A stretch of 64,000 bases of DNA from Polytrichum commune (Eukaryota; Streptophyta; Polytrichopsida; Polytrichales; Polytrichaceae): assembly GCA_950295325.1 (NCBI GenBank), contig OX485804.1:31498001-31562000 (forward strand). The letters run 5' to 3'. Of this stretch, positions 44,844 through 58,263 are shown in pieces (the first letter of the stretch is position 1; each line of letters begins with the position of its first letter). A program made the position numbers and the translations under genes. Under the pieces are notes generated by a model that was not told the DNA's origin, did not search any database, and worked only from the letters and a program-made list of their open reading frames with translations.

Positions 44844-47800
44844 AGATTTTGTAGGCAACTTGAACAAAACTGAGTCTCCGTATACAATTTGTCATTTGGC
44901 TTTGCGGCATACTTTCTTATTGTTAATATAATGTGAGATTTTGCATACATGTGCACAAGTTTGTGTAGTACCGTATCCAATTTTCAAATCTAAAAAACAA
45001 AACATGTGGTTGTATGTTGAAGATGAGTTTGTTCAAAGTGTTCAATATTGCTCGTCAATGTAAATACAAGTGGGATGCCCTAAAGTTTGTAGCCTTAGAA
45101 AACTACATAATTCAAGGGACTACATGATACCCCGCCAATGATTACCCCCTTATTAGGCACGACCTTGTGTGGCTTTTGGTGGGGGGGGGGGGGGGGATGC
45201 TTGTAGATTGGCACCCTGACCTATTTGGAGTTGAATGTTACATGGAGAACCCAATGTTTGCAATTGAACAAACACAATTTTTGCAAAAAGAGAAAACTCA
45301 ACACAGAAATAAGTACAAACTCTAGGCATTACAAATCTGAATGGTAACTCTTGTGTACGAAACAGTTATGTTTTTAAAACATGCCATTGCAAAACTAGAA
45401 TTCAATGTGTATATCAAACTATCTATCATTGTACATACTACAAAGAAAATAGCCAGATATTACACCTCACATGACTTCACTAGAAACACCCACATGAGAT
45501 TGGGTTAAATGAACAAAAGATATAAGCAACTTTGGAAGTAACCGCTTATAAAAAATAATCGAACTCAAGGTCAAAGGTCCTTGGGAAGGGCACTGGCAAA
45601 AAACGTAGACATTATGTGCGATAAAATATAGGGTTTTGTTTGTCAATTATGGGCCATTAGCTAATATATCTACAGGCACATGGGTACATACTATTGAATG
45701 GCGGACAAAGAAAAAAAGGGGGGGGTGCGCATTTATTTTTATTGTAAAATAAATGCATATAATACAAGGTGCTCTAGGTGTGTGTGCCATGATTATATGT
45801 AATATAGCATTTAACATAATATCATAAAAATTACCTAAGTGGCAATACCATGGACATAAAGGGAACTTAGATATGAAAAACCATATACCTTGCACTTCAA
45901 TCATGTAGAATGGATGAAGGATGAATGAAATCGCTTTGTGAGATGTCTCCTAGGGTTTCAAGGGGGTTGGGACTTGAGAAAGTAAGGAGCTCTACAAGGA
46001 GTGGGGTTAGGGTTAGGGCATCACACTAGACATTTAAAATCATAATTAATGCTCTCATATGTGTAGCTAGGTAGATGTATTTTACTTGCATGGTGTGGGT
46101 TGTTTGTCTGATGTGTAGGTTTGGAAGACCGAGGCAACAATTTCCAACTGCAATGGAAGACTCTTCAAGTATTGGGTGCTTCATGCACCACTTCTTGACC
46201 CATGCCTTCGATTGTTATGGAAAATCTCTAAATGGAGGAACTGCAAAATATACATGTCTTCTTTGGATGCTTTGGTTGGTTTTTCACAAATTTATGTGGA
46301 TACACAATATATAGACTTCTTTGTAGGGCATATGGGAACCTTGTAATTGTGACTTTTAAACACATATGGCTAGCTTGAAGCATGACGTGAATGTCTCTAA
46401 CTATGCCATTATTTTAAAACCCTCTAAGTTATGCTAATGAAGATGGATTTTCATTCTTGTCTTCTTTTGTTTATGACATGTACATGCAATTCATTGTTTT
46501 TATTGATATACTACTATGTTGATTTGCACCATGCTTGACTATGATTTCATACCATAAACCTGAACCCCTATAATTTGATTGTTTTCCTTATTCTATACAT
46601 GTGCTTCTTGCAAGGCTCATAATTAATCATACACATTAAGGACTTTAAGGAATTGGAGATTTTTCACCATATAAGTACCTAATATAGGGTATCATTTATC
46701 CAATCATTCAACAATTTATAATTACCCATAGGGTGCCAATAACCACAACAATTTGTCATTGTGTTGAAAATTTTGCATGCCTTATAACCCATTCTAATAG
46801 GTAAATACCACCCACCCACCCCCCCCCCCCAAAAAAAGACCCTATGTCATTGCACATGTATACTTAATCTAAGAGGAAGTGCCCCTCCCCCCCCCCCCCC
46901 CCCAATGTAGTGGCCATAATGGCAAAAGTCAACAACTCTCAGATAATACAGTGACAAATTCCCCACCCGTTTGTTGAGTGGTGCACATGATAGAATCACA
47001 TCGACCTTATCAACACACCTTTTACATATTGTGATATTGTGTGCATGCCATTGCTTTCATCATGTTTGAAGAAAGAATCCAACCTCATAATAATTCTAAC
47101 AAAACCTCATTGCTATTTGTTTGTGGACATAATTTTTAGTGATATACGAAGATACCATTTTCATAGATTGTAGATTTGAGCACTTGTCACAACAATAGGG
47201 CTCCATGCAAGCAAAAACAAAGAAAAAGAAGAAGAAGGTCAAATACAAAACTAGATGACATTAATTTTATTTTACAGCCTTTGACCAAGAAATTCGTGAT
47301 ATGAACATTTGTGACCAACTTCGCAATTGGGTTCATTATGCTTGCAAATTGATAGTAAATATGAGAACCAAAGTTTGTCAATAATCACGTGGGGAGGATG
47401 CCACCAATTTGGACTTTGAGAAAAAGAGAAAAAAAAGAGAGCAAATGGACAAGTGAAAGCATGTTTACAAGTCATTGTTAAACACATTCTACTCGGTACC
47501 CATTTTTTAAGCCAAAAATGAATGAATCGTTACCTAACCCCTACACAAATTTTAAACCTATTTGCAAACTTCATGCCATTTTCAAGCTAGATCAAGATAA
47601 CATGTGGACACAAATGAAGCCCCTATCCTAAGCACAAAGCCCCTTTGAAAGGAGATACCTTTCTTGAGAACTTGTTTCACACACATGGTTGTAGGATGTA
47701 TTCAATGCAACTTGTCCCCTCCTTATCCCACAAAACAACAAAGCACAAAAAACAACCACTCATGTACGATTAGGTATCAACAAAATGTGCTTGTTGTTGT

Positions 47801-49741
47801 TGTTGTTGTAGTAGTAAATGTCCCATGTGTACAATAACAATTGAGAGTCCAAAATTGCCCTTATTTGCAAGAAATGTGGTACCTATCAAGCGCATAGAAT
47901 AACTTAGAAGTGCACACAATCATTATCAGATGGTCGGTGAGCCTTGGGAAGGGGAGGGAAGGGAAGGATGTTTTTCATTTGTTTATTCATTAGGCATTCA
48001 TAGTTTATCATCAAGAGTCCACCAAAGTGTTGCACGAGGGCCGCCATATAGAGCGCATAGAGGACGAAGAACATGCAATGCTCTAGAAAATGCCAAACAA
48101 GGATGGTCAAGTGTAAGTTCGTTCCCTTTGTTTTGTCATAGATGTCACCGGAGATCGAGTCCCTTGAAAGTGTGGCCGTGAACATAAACTAGCATATATG
48201 TAGAAGGAAGGCAAGGCCACAAGGGGAGGAGGGTAGTAGGGGGGTGGCACAAGAAGCCAAACGGGAATGATCAACGTTGGGGGCGTGAGGGGCCCAATGG
48301 GACAAGCAATAAAAGAATCCACACAAAAGTACCATGGCATGGCATGTACACGGCCGTCACATGAGCTCGGTGAGTCGGAGCCATTGCTACAATGTGCTTT
48401 TCCATATAAACATATGTATATATATATGTGTGCCCGTGGGCAGTTGTTTTCCCCCCTACTAATCATGGGGGTTTTGCTTTATGTCCGTACCAACCTCCGA
48501 TTCCCGGCCATGCCATTCATTATACACACATATATACACATATAACCTAGTTGCACCTTATCACAACTCCCTTTACCTTATCTATATCATTTTGGGTAGG
48601 CGAACCCTGCTTCCAAATGTTGTCTCCATTCGGGTCCACCTGTGCAGGTACCATCAAAACCGCCACAACACTGTAACATAGAATATACTCTAAAAACTAA
48701 ATTAAAACAATCTCTCTTTCAATTGTTTTTATAATCATGTAAATCGTTTGCGGTACCTATGCTTACAAACTTCATACTCGATCCAAAGTTTGGCCATGTA
48801 TTTATGACATGAGCTCAACTTATTGAAACCTCTTGTTGCGTTTGTGGTAGCAACAACTATGGGACAACTAGGGGTTGTGATTCTTACGTAGTATCGTCCA
48901 TTACAGAGGTAAATATGTAGTGGATTACATTATGGCCTCTATATATATGTTTAAAATAGGATATCAATTGTAGTCAATTTGACTTAGGAAATATTATCAA
49001 AGACCCCATATTAATCTAGTTGATTCTAGTTGAAATGAAACCAATCGTCAACTTTGCAGGGGACTTGTTTTTGCTAGAGCCCCTTTGTCCTTGACGGATG
49101 AGTTTACAGAGACGAATCCCAAGCCCATAAGACGAAATGCAAAGAAAAAGAAGAGACCAAAACATTATCCCTATGGAACACCAACATGAACAAGAACATA
49201 TGTTGTCAAAGATGATGAACATGGGCAATTAACATCATGTAACTTGCTATCAGAAGTCATACCCAAATCTGCTCTTAGTTCAAAGGTGGCCTACTGTGTA
49301 ACATTAGTGGCCGCCAAGTGAGACTCAATGAATTTGCGATGCCATTGACTTTGCAAAAGTAAGGCCACGCATGAGTTATTGCGATTTTCTTCATTCCTGA
49401 GTGCAAAGTGCATTGCATACACCCCACTAAAAGATACCATGGACCCTAGGTGCTAACATGGTTTAGATTCGGGAATCACCTTGATTCATGGTCCTAGGAA
49501 CATGCCTTGAACTCCCTGCAAACTACCGTTTCCACTCACTAGCCTCCATGCCCTCTCTCTCGGAAGTTTGAGACATGGCCTTACCAGTTTAGGTCCCTAA
49601 AAAAACCCAAATGTCGCCACTAGGATTTGTCACACTAGTATCATGAATGGGGGAAAAGTCCCAAGACACCACCCCGTGACTTCACTACCCTTCTTGAAAA
49701 CATATCCCCACTATGATTAGGTGGACACAAAAATCAAGTGC
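44844..49741. other. No gene recognised
   Basis: Unassigned AT-rich sequence with homopolymer C and G runs, a TTAGGGTTAGGG pair near 46006-46018, and open frames of at most about 119 codons without domains. Confidence 0.35.
45181..45196 (+). repeat. 16-base poly(G) tract
   Basis: An uninterrupted G-run. Other G or C runs of 9-17 bases occur at 7948-7958, 20445-20455, 27920-27928, 46819-46830, 46887-46903 and 52055-52066. Confidence 0.9.
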
Positions 49742-49815
49742 TAGGAAGGTAACCCATCCGATTACTATTGCAACCTTAGGCAGATTGACCTCGGAGTTCC
49801 CATGGGGATCCAGGT
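49742..49815 (-). pseudogene. 5S rRNA-derived fragment
   Basis: Read on the minus strand, ACCTGGATCCCCATGGGAAC then TCCGAGGT, and later ATAGTAATCGGATGGGTTACC then TTCCTAGCA, follow the 3' two thirds of plant 5S rRNA (GGATCCCATCAGAACTCCG ... AGTAGTACTAGGATGGGTGACC...). The internal promoter Box C region is the best preserved. The 5' third and the 3' terminus are missing. It could be a dispersed 5S pseudogene or the head of a 5S-derived SINE. Confidence 0.6.
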
Positions 49816-50755
49816 AAGGCCTTGGGTTTAAGCCACCCCTTTACAAGGAACGACCCAAAGAAAATGTTAGGTCTACATATAATGTTAGTGACACTACATG
49901 GACAATTTACAATTAATATTGGTCAAGACAAACATAATTGGTGACACTAAATACAATACTTTAGTTCAGTGTCAAAATGTACATTATATTGTCCTATTGC
50001 TACATGCCACAATAAATTTCTAGAGGCCATGCTAATTTGCGTAATGAGACTTACTGTGGGCCACATTCATTTTCAACTCATGCTAAATCCATGCCTTAGT
50101 GATCATGTCGCTAATTCAACCGAAGACAAACAACATCGAGAATAGCAAGATTGAAGTGCTTTTGGAATTGTCCTCACATGAGCTTTATTCTCAAGAAGAG
50201 ATTCAAAGTCTCTCTCTCTATGAAAGAACATTTATGCTAAATAAATATGCTCACAACGTTCTCCAAGGTTCCCCAAGGTTCTCCTACATGTTCTAAAGTA
50301 TTGATCACATTTGAACCTAAATACATGTGGCCCCCCAAGGATGCACATGAATCACCTCTAACATATGACAAATTAAGCCTAAAAAGTGTTGTACTACAAG
50401 CCTCCGAGTTGTAGTATGGGAGCAAATCAATCACTAGAAATTTCGGTTGATGGTAATTGCGTCATAGAGTCAAGGTGCGTATAAATCAAGTGTTGTAATG
50501 TGGAGGGTAGAATTAATGTACCCTATATTTGGCGGCATACTACTAGAATAAGGGAATGTGGTTTGGGTTGTACATGGAGGATGGAGACACAAAGCTTTGC
50601 CAATAGTGCGGTGCCACGTGTCAACATTATCACCGGATCCTGGACCATTGAAATGCGACTAAGTTAGCCAATGGCATGGACCCCACCAAGGGGGGACAAA
50701 GTTGGTATCCAAGGTTAATACCCGGGGGTGATCTAGTGGACGAGGGCCACCCACA
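49816..50755. other. No gene recognised
   Basis: Contains GTGACACTA-type words near 49887-49975 resembling the 3' part of family D. Otherwise unassigned. Confidence 0.35.
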
Positions 50756-51056
50756 ACTACACTAAATATGATATTTAGTGTTAGATACACTAAATACGAA
50801 CACTACACTAAATATCACTAACCCTATGAAAGTAACATTAAATGTAAACTCAAACACTAAATATCATCTATGGTAATATGTGAAAGTTACATGCACGAAT
50901 TTAGTGTTTAGTAGGAAAGAGGTGGCAACAAGGAAGGCGGCGGCGGCGCATTTATGTCTAACACTAATTATCAAAGAATTGAAAATTAGTGTTGAGCATA
51001 GTAGGGTGGTAAAACACTAAATCTAATCAAGCACTAAATCTCATATTTAGTGTAGT
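50756..51056 (+). mobile_element. 301-bp MITE with ACTACACTAAAT ends
   Basis: The left end ACTACACTAAATATGATATT and reversed right end ACTACACTAAATATGAGATT are inverted repeats. Several internal CACTAAAT words alternate in orientation. A (GGC)n-like patch lies near 50936-50950. It resembles F3 at its termini but not in its core. Confidence 0.7.
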
Positions 51057-51194
51057 GTGATATTGTATTTTAAGTCACTGTGGTAATTTCTCTTTATGAA
51101 TAAGCTTACAAGTATTGTAGTGTATGATTGCACTTTGTATGAAATACATGTTAAATTTTGAAAGAAAGTTGGTATATTTGGCATCCTAACAACT

Positions 51195-51425
51195 GTATAA
51201 TAAAACGTTGTCATGGATGATTAGAATCTGGATGAAAAATCAGTTGGTAAGTGACAACAATTCCAACTTTATAAATCTCTAATATCCAAAATGTTTGACG
51301 AAGAATGACAAATAATGTTAGGGTTACATTTAGTGTTGGTGACATTGCATGGGTGGTTTATAATTAGTATTGAGAAAAAATAAATAGAATTGGTGACACT
51401 TAGTATAATATTTAGTGTACTAGGA
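51195..51425 (+). repeat. Family D copy 2
   Basis: AACGTTGTCATGGATGATTA, ATCTGGATGAAAAATCAGTT, GGTAAGTGACAAC, GAAGAATGACAAATAATGTT, then TAATTAGTATTGAG, as in 7862-8100. Confidence 0.65.
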
Positions 51426-52504
51426 ATGTTGATTGCGCAAACTTGAAATAGACCTAGCCTTTTGAATTAGTTCCCTTGTCTTATTAAGCACGACTTCGTG
51501 AACACTCTCAACCATATCCCATCATGTGCCTACTGACCAAATGGCTCCTTGGGTAATTTGGCACATGAAGTAATTGTAAGCACGATTGGTGATTGGGCGT
51601 CCATCCCTAAGTACAATGAACAAGAAAGCAAATTGAATGTTTTATATTTTATTTTCCGTTTTCTCTTTCTTTCCATGGTTACACCTTTAGCGAGTTGCTC
51701 TACAACCGTGTATCAATTTGTTGCAAAGAAGAAAATAAATCTCATTCTTGACATGGATACAAGCCCTCGAAATGTTCTAAGGTAGAAGGTGCTAAAACCA
51801 ACACCCCACCCAAAACCAACACCTATAAACGTTTCCCAATCACCAACATTCAACTACCTTGAAGTGTTCCCCATGGTGTAGGAGTGTATGAGACCATGGA
51901 GTGACGTTTTTAGGTGCCATTAGTGGCACCACCTCATAGCGACCTCCATTACCTCCATGTAGGGTAGGTAACCGGCTCCACTCTATCTTGGGTTGGTTCA
52001 AGGTGGGTTTAGGGTGGCTTGTCAATGCTTATTCTAGCCATTCTATACACTGCAGGGGGGGGGGGGTTTATAGCCATTCTATTCACAAAATCACGGAGGT
52101 AGGTCCACAAAGCAAAAAGGGGGTTGGTACCCATGATGCAAGGTGATGGTTTTGCAAGCAAATTAGGTGGGATCATGGAGGTGGCCATGTGGCTTTGTGC
52201 ACCGTTACTAGTTGGTCTTTGATCTAGCTTGGATCTAGTACCCAACTATGTTGTGTTGGTTCTAGGCAATGAAGGTGGGAGTCCTCATCACATCCAAGGT
52301 CATCATACACGGGGCCTATATATTGGTTTAAGGAAGCTAGTGGTTTTGACTTTGATTATTCACCAAATATCTAATTGAGGCTACAAATATTTTCTTTCTT
52401 TCTTTACACCTATTTAAAGAAAATATATATATATATATATGTATCAACCATGTAGTCATATGTATGTGCAATAGCTTAATGTGTTGGGTTTAAGCATCCT
52501 CTAC

Positions 52505-52890
52505 CTTAATGACCAATGACACACACACCAACAATGATAGACTTGGCCTTATAACGTGACTAAGAGCTTCTCACGACCCTTAAATTTTGTGCAAATCAAA
52601 CATTTAATCCAATGTATTCCCACATCTTCCCCAATCACTGACTTTGCCCAAGGTAGTTTAGTGGCCCAAGTGTCCAGGCATACCTTTGTAGGATTATTTC
52701 TTCTTCTTCTTTTTGCCATATGGCGACTGAGGTTCAAAGGGAACAACTTTGTCATCAAGGACAATTGGAGGAGGAGCAATAGGACCCGCAACGTGGTTAA
52801 AGAACCTACGAAAGAAGAGAGGTGGTGGGTGTAGCCAAAGGACCCATAGTGGCAACGAAATAATGCTGAAGAAATAACAAAAATCACCAT
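52505..52890 (-). pseudogene. hAT-type transposon protein, BED-like N-terminal relic
   Basis: A 113-codon minus frame contains DTWATKLPWAKSVIGED and IKCLICTKFKGREKLLV. A tryptophan-rich start followed by a C-x2-C knuckle and a charged K-x-KLL motif is typical of the BED-like finger that opens many plant hAT-derived proteins. The expected His pair after the knuckle is only echoed in a following stretch interrupted by a stop (VTL, stop, GQVYHCW). No catalytic domain follows, so it is a fragment. The assignment rests on motif resemblance alone. Confidence 0.5.
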
Positions 52891-55493
52891 AGCAAGAAAT
52901 AATTAAGATATCACAACATCCAATTGCAAATATACTACATACTCAGGGAAATAACCCCAAGCTGAATGAACAACCTACATACTTAGGAGGTGATCCCGAG
53001 CTAAATGAACACATGTAGAATGTAATATATTGCATGTTAAAGCATGATATTATTAGAAGATGAAGGTGAGGTAGTTTAGTTGGACCCCTACAAAATAGAG
53101 CAACAAATTGACGTAAAGCTTGCTTGCGCAAAAGAGCCAACAAAGCTTGGACCTAAGGTTAGATGGTTGCAAGTTAGGGTTATTAAGCAGATTGTAAACC
53201 TTGCCCTTATGTATTTAAGGAGTTATTATGGGATGATGAAGGGGGACTCATAGAGAGGAAGTATTGCTTTGACTAGTTTGTATGATAGGATACTTATAAG
53301 AGAACAACTACGCTTTGACCAAAGCCTCAAGGCCTTTGTAACAAGGTAGCCTTCAATTTTGAATACAATGCCAACTCCTTGAACTCCACCTTGTATAAGT
53401 AATGTTCAACAATAAGGGATGTAGTAAGGGGGTAAGTCCTTAGTTGTAATGGATCATAGGCGTGGTGATGTATGCTAAGATGGTGCGAAGACATGTAAAA
53501 GCTTTTGCATAATATAAACTGATTAAACCAAGACATGCAAGATTAAACCAACTACCCCATAGTGGGAGGAGGAGTGCCAGTTAGGCTATGGAGATCCTTG
53601 CAACCAACCTTAGAATGTCATCAACTAGTTGATCGAGGAACCAAATCAACACCGCGGTTGGACGGAGTGTGGTGATCTCAACCATGAGAAGTCAAACACC
53701 CACGAGACTAGGACTGCCCAAAGTCCCTGGTGCCTAACGGATTTAGTGAAGGCTACTATGGTAGTTCTTCTCTCTTAGTTAGGAGCGAGTCAAACTAGAG
53801 ACACCTTGTACATGAAGGGGGAACTAGAGCTCCACAACTCCCATTAGGAGAAGAAAAACTAGGGGTGGGAAAAGAGTAGTTAACACCACAAAATTATCAC
53901 AAGATAAAGGCACACACTCATAAATGCAAAATGTTACAAAGTAATCATCAGCTAAAGGAAAAAAAAACATAACACAAAATGGTGCAAAGTGACGACAAGC
54001 CAAATAAACACATACATAATGTGAAATGCTACAAAATGTTTAAAACACTAGTAATTGTTGGGATAGACACATACCGCAACTAGACTTCAGGCACACATGC
54101 GTGCACCCACTCCCAACACCCACATTGCTTAAGAATTTGCCAATAAGTAACCTAAACCCAATCACCTAAACATCCAATCAATATGGCATGAAGGTTTACA
54201 AAAATAAACTCAAACCCAATCATCCAAACACCCAATGTTGGTTGCAATAATGCACAAGAATCTAGAACCAAATGCACAAGAATTCAAAGTGCTATTGGCT
54301 AACCGAATAATGAGCATAATTGCAGAGAAAACAATGAGCAATGAGCAAGAATGTTGAATGGAAGAGAGAGGGCCAAAGATTTGTAACTTACTTGGTTGGA
54401 GAGTCACGACCATAGATCTCTACCAAAATTGAACATGCTACATCTCAGTGCTTACCTTAATAATTGCCAAGCCATCCTCAAAACCTGCAACCACTACATG
54501 TAAGCACATGTAAGCATGATAATGTGATGGTAATGTTAATCTCTAGGCTTACTTGTCCAGAGCATGATGTTCTTGGAATGTGGAAAAATCATGAAAAATG
54601 CTTACCACAAGTACTCCTTACCTCATCAACCCCCCTCTTCCGCATGGTTAATCACTTTTTGGGGTTGTTGTTCATGCGCATGTGACATCCCTAGAGAGCT
54701 TTGAAGCCAAGGTCCATTTGCATAAGACAAGTGTGAATGAAAAGGTTGTAGTTACACAGTTGATTGTGGAGGTTAACCACAACCAAACCATGACCACAAC
54801 CATGATCATGACCACCCCTGGGGATGGTTTGTTCATTGAAAACCTAAATGATGTGTGTGGGTCATGATGAAATTAAACCCCTTATTTACGTGGGTGGGTC
54901 ACTCTATACGATTATTGTACACCACATGTGGCAGAGGGGTATCTTTTTAGGAGCTAGTTACTTCCAAGGCATGATTTAAAGGTTCCCTATAGTGACTTAG
55001 TTCTCTAAAACGACTTATTTGTTTGCACCATATCATTATTTATATTTCCCATGCCAATGTAATTTATTGTAGTCTATATTCCTTTGCAGTATTAAAGTAA
55101 TCCATGTTCATACATATCATTGCATATATACAAAATTCATGTCCATACATAATGCAACAAATACGGTTCCTGAAGTCATGAACTTCATAGGGACTTTAGA
55201 CAAAGCACATTCACATCACACTTGTATATCATAAATCATATGCATTACAAAATTATAGGTGTATTCACCAAAAACAACTAAGTGATTGTGTGCTTAAAAA
55301 CACAATACCCACTCTGTAGGAGTTTGCGCACAAGCACAAAGAAAATCGTATATGGGTATTAAAAAATGAAAACCTCTTGCCAATTTAGAAACCCCTAGCT
55401 CCCAATTCCTGATCCTACTAAACATAAACCCTAGGAACCTAAACATCAACCCCTTTATAAGTTCTGCTAAAATATAATGGCCCACATACCTAT
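52891..55493. other. No gene recognised
   Basis: Unassigned. Open frames (for example 54682-54867, with a Thr/Met-rich run) have no domain. Confidence 0.35.
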
Positions 55494-55711
55494 CTACACA
55501 AAATATGATATTTAGTGTGACTTATTATTTGGAGTTACATGTTCCTATATCTTTTTATTATTAATGTGTTTTTTACCAAGTAAAGATGTTAATGTTCTAT
55601 AGTGTCCAAACAACCAATTCAACCATGGTTGGTAAAATTTGAGATGCATAGTAGATATAGCATTGTGTAATTCCAAATAGTAAGTAACACTAAATATCAT
55701 ATTTGTGTACT
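55494..55711 (+). mobile_element. Family F3 MITE copy
   Basis: Collinear with 12025-12249: ATATGATATTTAGTGTGACT, TATCTTTTTATTATT, TTTTTACCAAGTAA, GTTAATGTTCTATAGTGTCC and GATATAGCATTGTGTAATTCC. Both copies share the core, so they are two insertions of one element. Confidence 0.75.
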
Positions 55712-57254
55712 TTACTTATAATGCAATTGTATTTTTTAAGGACCCTTCATTATTCTGAATGCCTTTATAAATTGTATCCAAATGAAATTAATCCTCCCTT
55801 TATTATGTTGCACATTGTTTGTAAAATGTAGTAAGTGACCGCACTTGTGCCTATATATGAGAAGTTTATACATAAAAAAAAAGATGTATATGTACCAATT
55901 GCATGCTAGAAATGGTATCATGTATTTATTCTAATGTGATAAATGCCTCCACTACATATGCAAAAAATAAATCATGAATTGAACATGCCTTCATTACATA
56001 TAAGGTCCATGCTCACTATCCGATGAGAACATCATTGAACATTATTCCATTCATAACATGTAACTCGATGATAGCATCAAATAAACAAAGACAAGAGCAC
56101 AATAAATTAGGCACAATCTGGAGAGCAAAACTACAAGTGAGCCCATGAGCACTCCAAGAGCCTCTAGCTTGTAAAAACCTAGAACCCAAATGCAAACCCC
56201 AAAACGAATGAACAAGGTGGTCGTTGAGGACTATAACCATATGATAACATTTATGGATGAAATTGTGAATTACATGAAACTAACACATCTATTATCAAAA
56301 TTTTCTCTAAACCTTAGGGCCTCCTTTACCTTAACTTCAAAATTCTTAATAACCTTTTTAACCGTACACACTAGGGAGAAATAATACCTCTCCCTTATGT
56401 AGAATATGTATGCTAATGCCTCAAATAATATTCCTTCTTCCACTCACGTTAGTTCGTACGTGGTATGAAGAGTCAACCGCTTGAGTGACCGCCTTTGTAC
56501 TGTAAACGATCTTACAGGTGGTTGGGCAGAGGCTCTGTGATGACCTTCCCAACACAAATGAGATGTAAGTTGTAACAAGGTAACAATCTCAAAAATGATT
56601 TAAGGTGCCCTATTACCTAGTAAGATGGGTGCATCTATTATGAACACTTTTGAACTTAAGCAAATGTAGATGTTTGACAACAAAATAAAACCTATGTGAG
56701 CACATTAGCAAATCCAAATGAGAAACATGAAAGTTTGTCCTACTATGTATATGGAGTCAAGATGATTGTCTTCTAAATTCTTGAAGCTAAAGTATTGAGC
56801 TATCTATAATAATCTTCTTTCCTGGATACGTGCATTTCAATCTTGTATATGTACCTACACGTCAAAATCAATTATAAGAGATGATTCATGACAGGTGCAC
56901 TCATCCCGGTCCCCAGGTGAGCCTCCTTGTGAGGACTCCCCAAACATGAACTTAGTAACATAACACAGCAGAGGGGTTACATTGCAAAAAACACTATATG
57001 TTTTTATTTACCAAGTAGATTTCTTGTTGTTCTTTAACGTACCATAGTACCTTTACGACCTCGTCTATTTAGAGACGAATCATTATTGTATTCCCGGATC
57101 GACACTCCCGGATTGAAAGGGAAAAAAAAAACCAAATTTGAAAAGTTCCGATTTTTCTAAAAATACTTTAATTAGTGCCGAAGTGGTAAAGGTACTACGG
57201 GTGTGCACCACCTATTTGCGTTAAAGGAGATGGGGCCTTGGATGGATACTTTTC
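55712..57254. other. No gene recognised
   Basis: AT-rich, unassigned, short open frames only. Confidence 0.4.
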
Positions 57255-57560
57255 TCTTTGTACCCACTTCTCGTAGGATGTTACACACACGATTAGTGCA
57301 AGATGATTAGCGTATTCAGACCATGCGCAAGCTCATATGGATATCTCATCCATTATCAAAGTGAAGATTCTTGTGTTCATTAAGTGGTCACATAGATCTT
57401 TCCAATCATGTCCTCTATTCAATCTAGAATTCTCAATATATTTCGAGCATGTAATCTAATATATGATAAACACATGTCTTTTCTGTTGCAAGTTCTTGGA
57501 TCCACACCTAACCACATACCACATACCACTCAAATGCAAATGTCCAAATTGTTGTTCCAT
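57255..57560 (+). repeat. Rep-A copy 8 (nearly full)
   Basis: GTACCCACTTCTCGTAGGAT, CACGATTAGTGCAAGATGAT, TATCAAAGTGAAGATTCTTG, TAAGTGGTCACATAGATCTT, GATCCACACCTAACCACATA. The ACCACATACC word is duplicated locally. Confidence 0.8.
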
Positions 57561-58039
57561 TCGATTTAGACAAGTCTACCTTATGTTAGTGAAAATTGAT
57601 ATCCTTAGCGAAACATATCACCGCGTTATCATTGAGTAATAGCCCACACTATTTTACCATAACCAGTGTACATATCTTGCAGTGATTTACGTGATAAATA
57701 ATGCATGAGGAGCAAGGCATTCCATGAATAATGGCCCGCCTGAGGACAAGGCCATTGTTAATGGACTGCCCTGTTCTTGAGGGTGTCATTAAGTGTAAAG
57801 TCCTGTATCAGATTTCAACCATTGGATGCATGCCATGATCTATGGTTCATTTGCCATTATGTTTGAAGTTTCGCAGTGAACCACGGTGGAAAATTACGTT
57901 GTGTAACGCAGCTCTTGGCAAAGGAAATCTGAGCCAAGGCTTTACGTAGAGGTGAAGCATGGGTGCTCAACTGAACATAACCTATGTGACAACTTATAAA
58001 CCTACCACTATTTGTCACACTTTTGAAAAAAAAATGGGC

Positions 58040-58140
58040 ATTACAGATTTACAATGTTGCAATCACTGTTACTTACCAAGTGGTTTTTCTGTCCAAATTT
58101 CAATCATTCGTGACAATCTTTCATTACAGAAATGCTAGGA
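58040..58140 (-). repeat. Family D copy 3 (partial, reversed)
   Basis: The reverse strand reads GACAGAAAAACCACTTGGTA then AGTAACAGTGATTGCAACATTGTAAAT, matching the first half of 7862-8100. Confidence 0.6.
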
Positions 58141-58263
58141 TGTAGAATATACCAAAAGTGGATGAACTAAAAGTAAGTTGCCATGACAGTGCTTGTAAAT
58201 TTGTGCAAAACAAGTGTCAATTGGAAAGTGACCACAGTCTTTAGTCTCCAAGGTTATAGTTAA

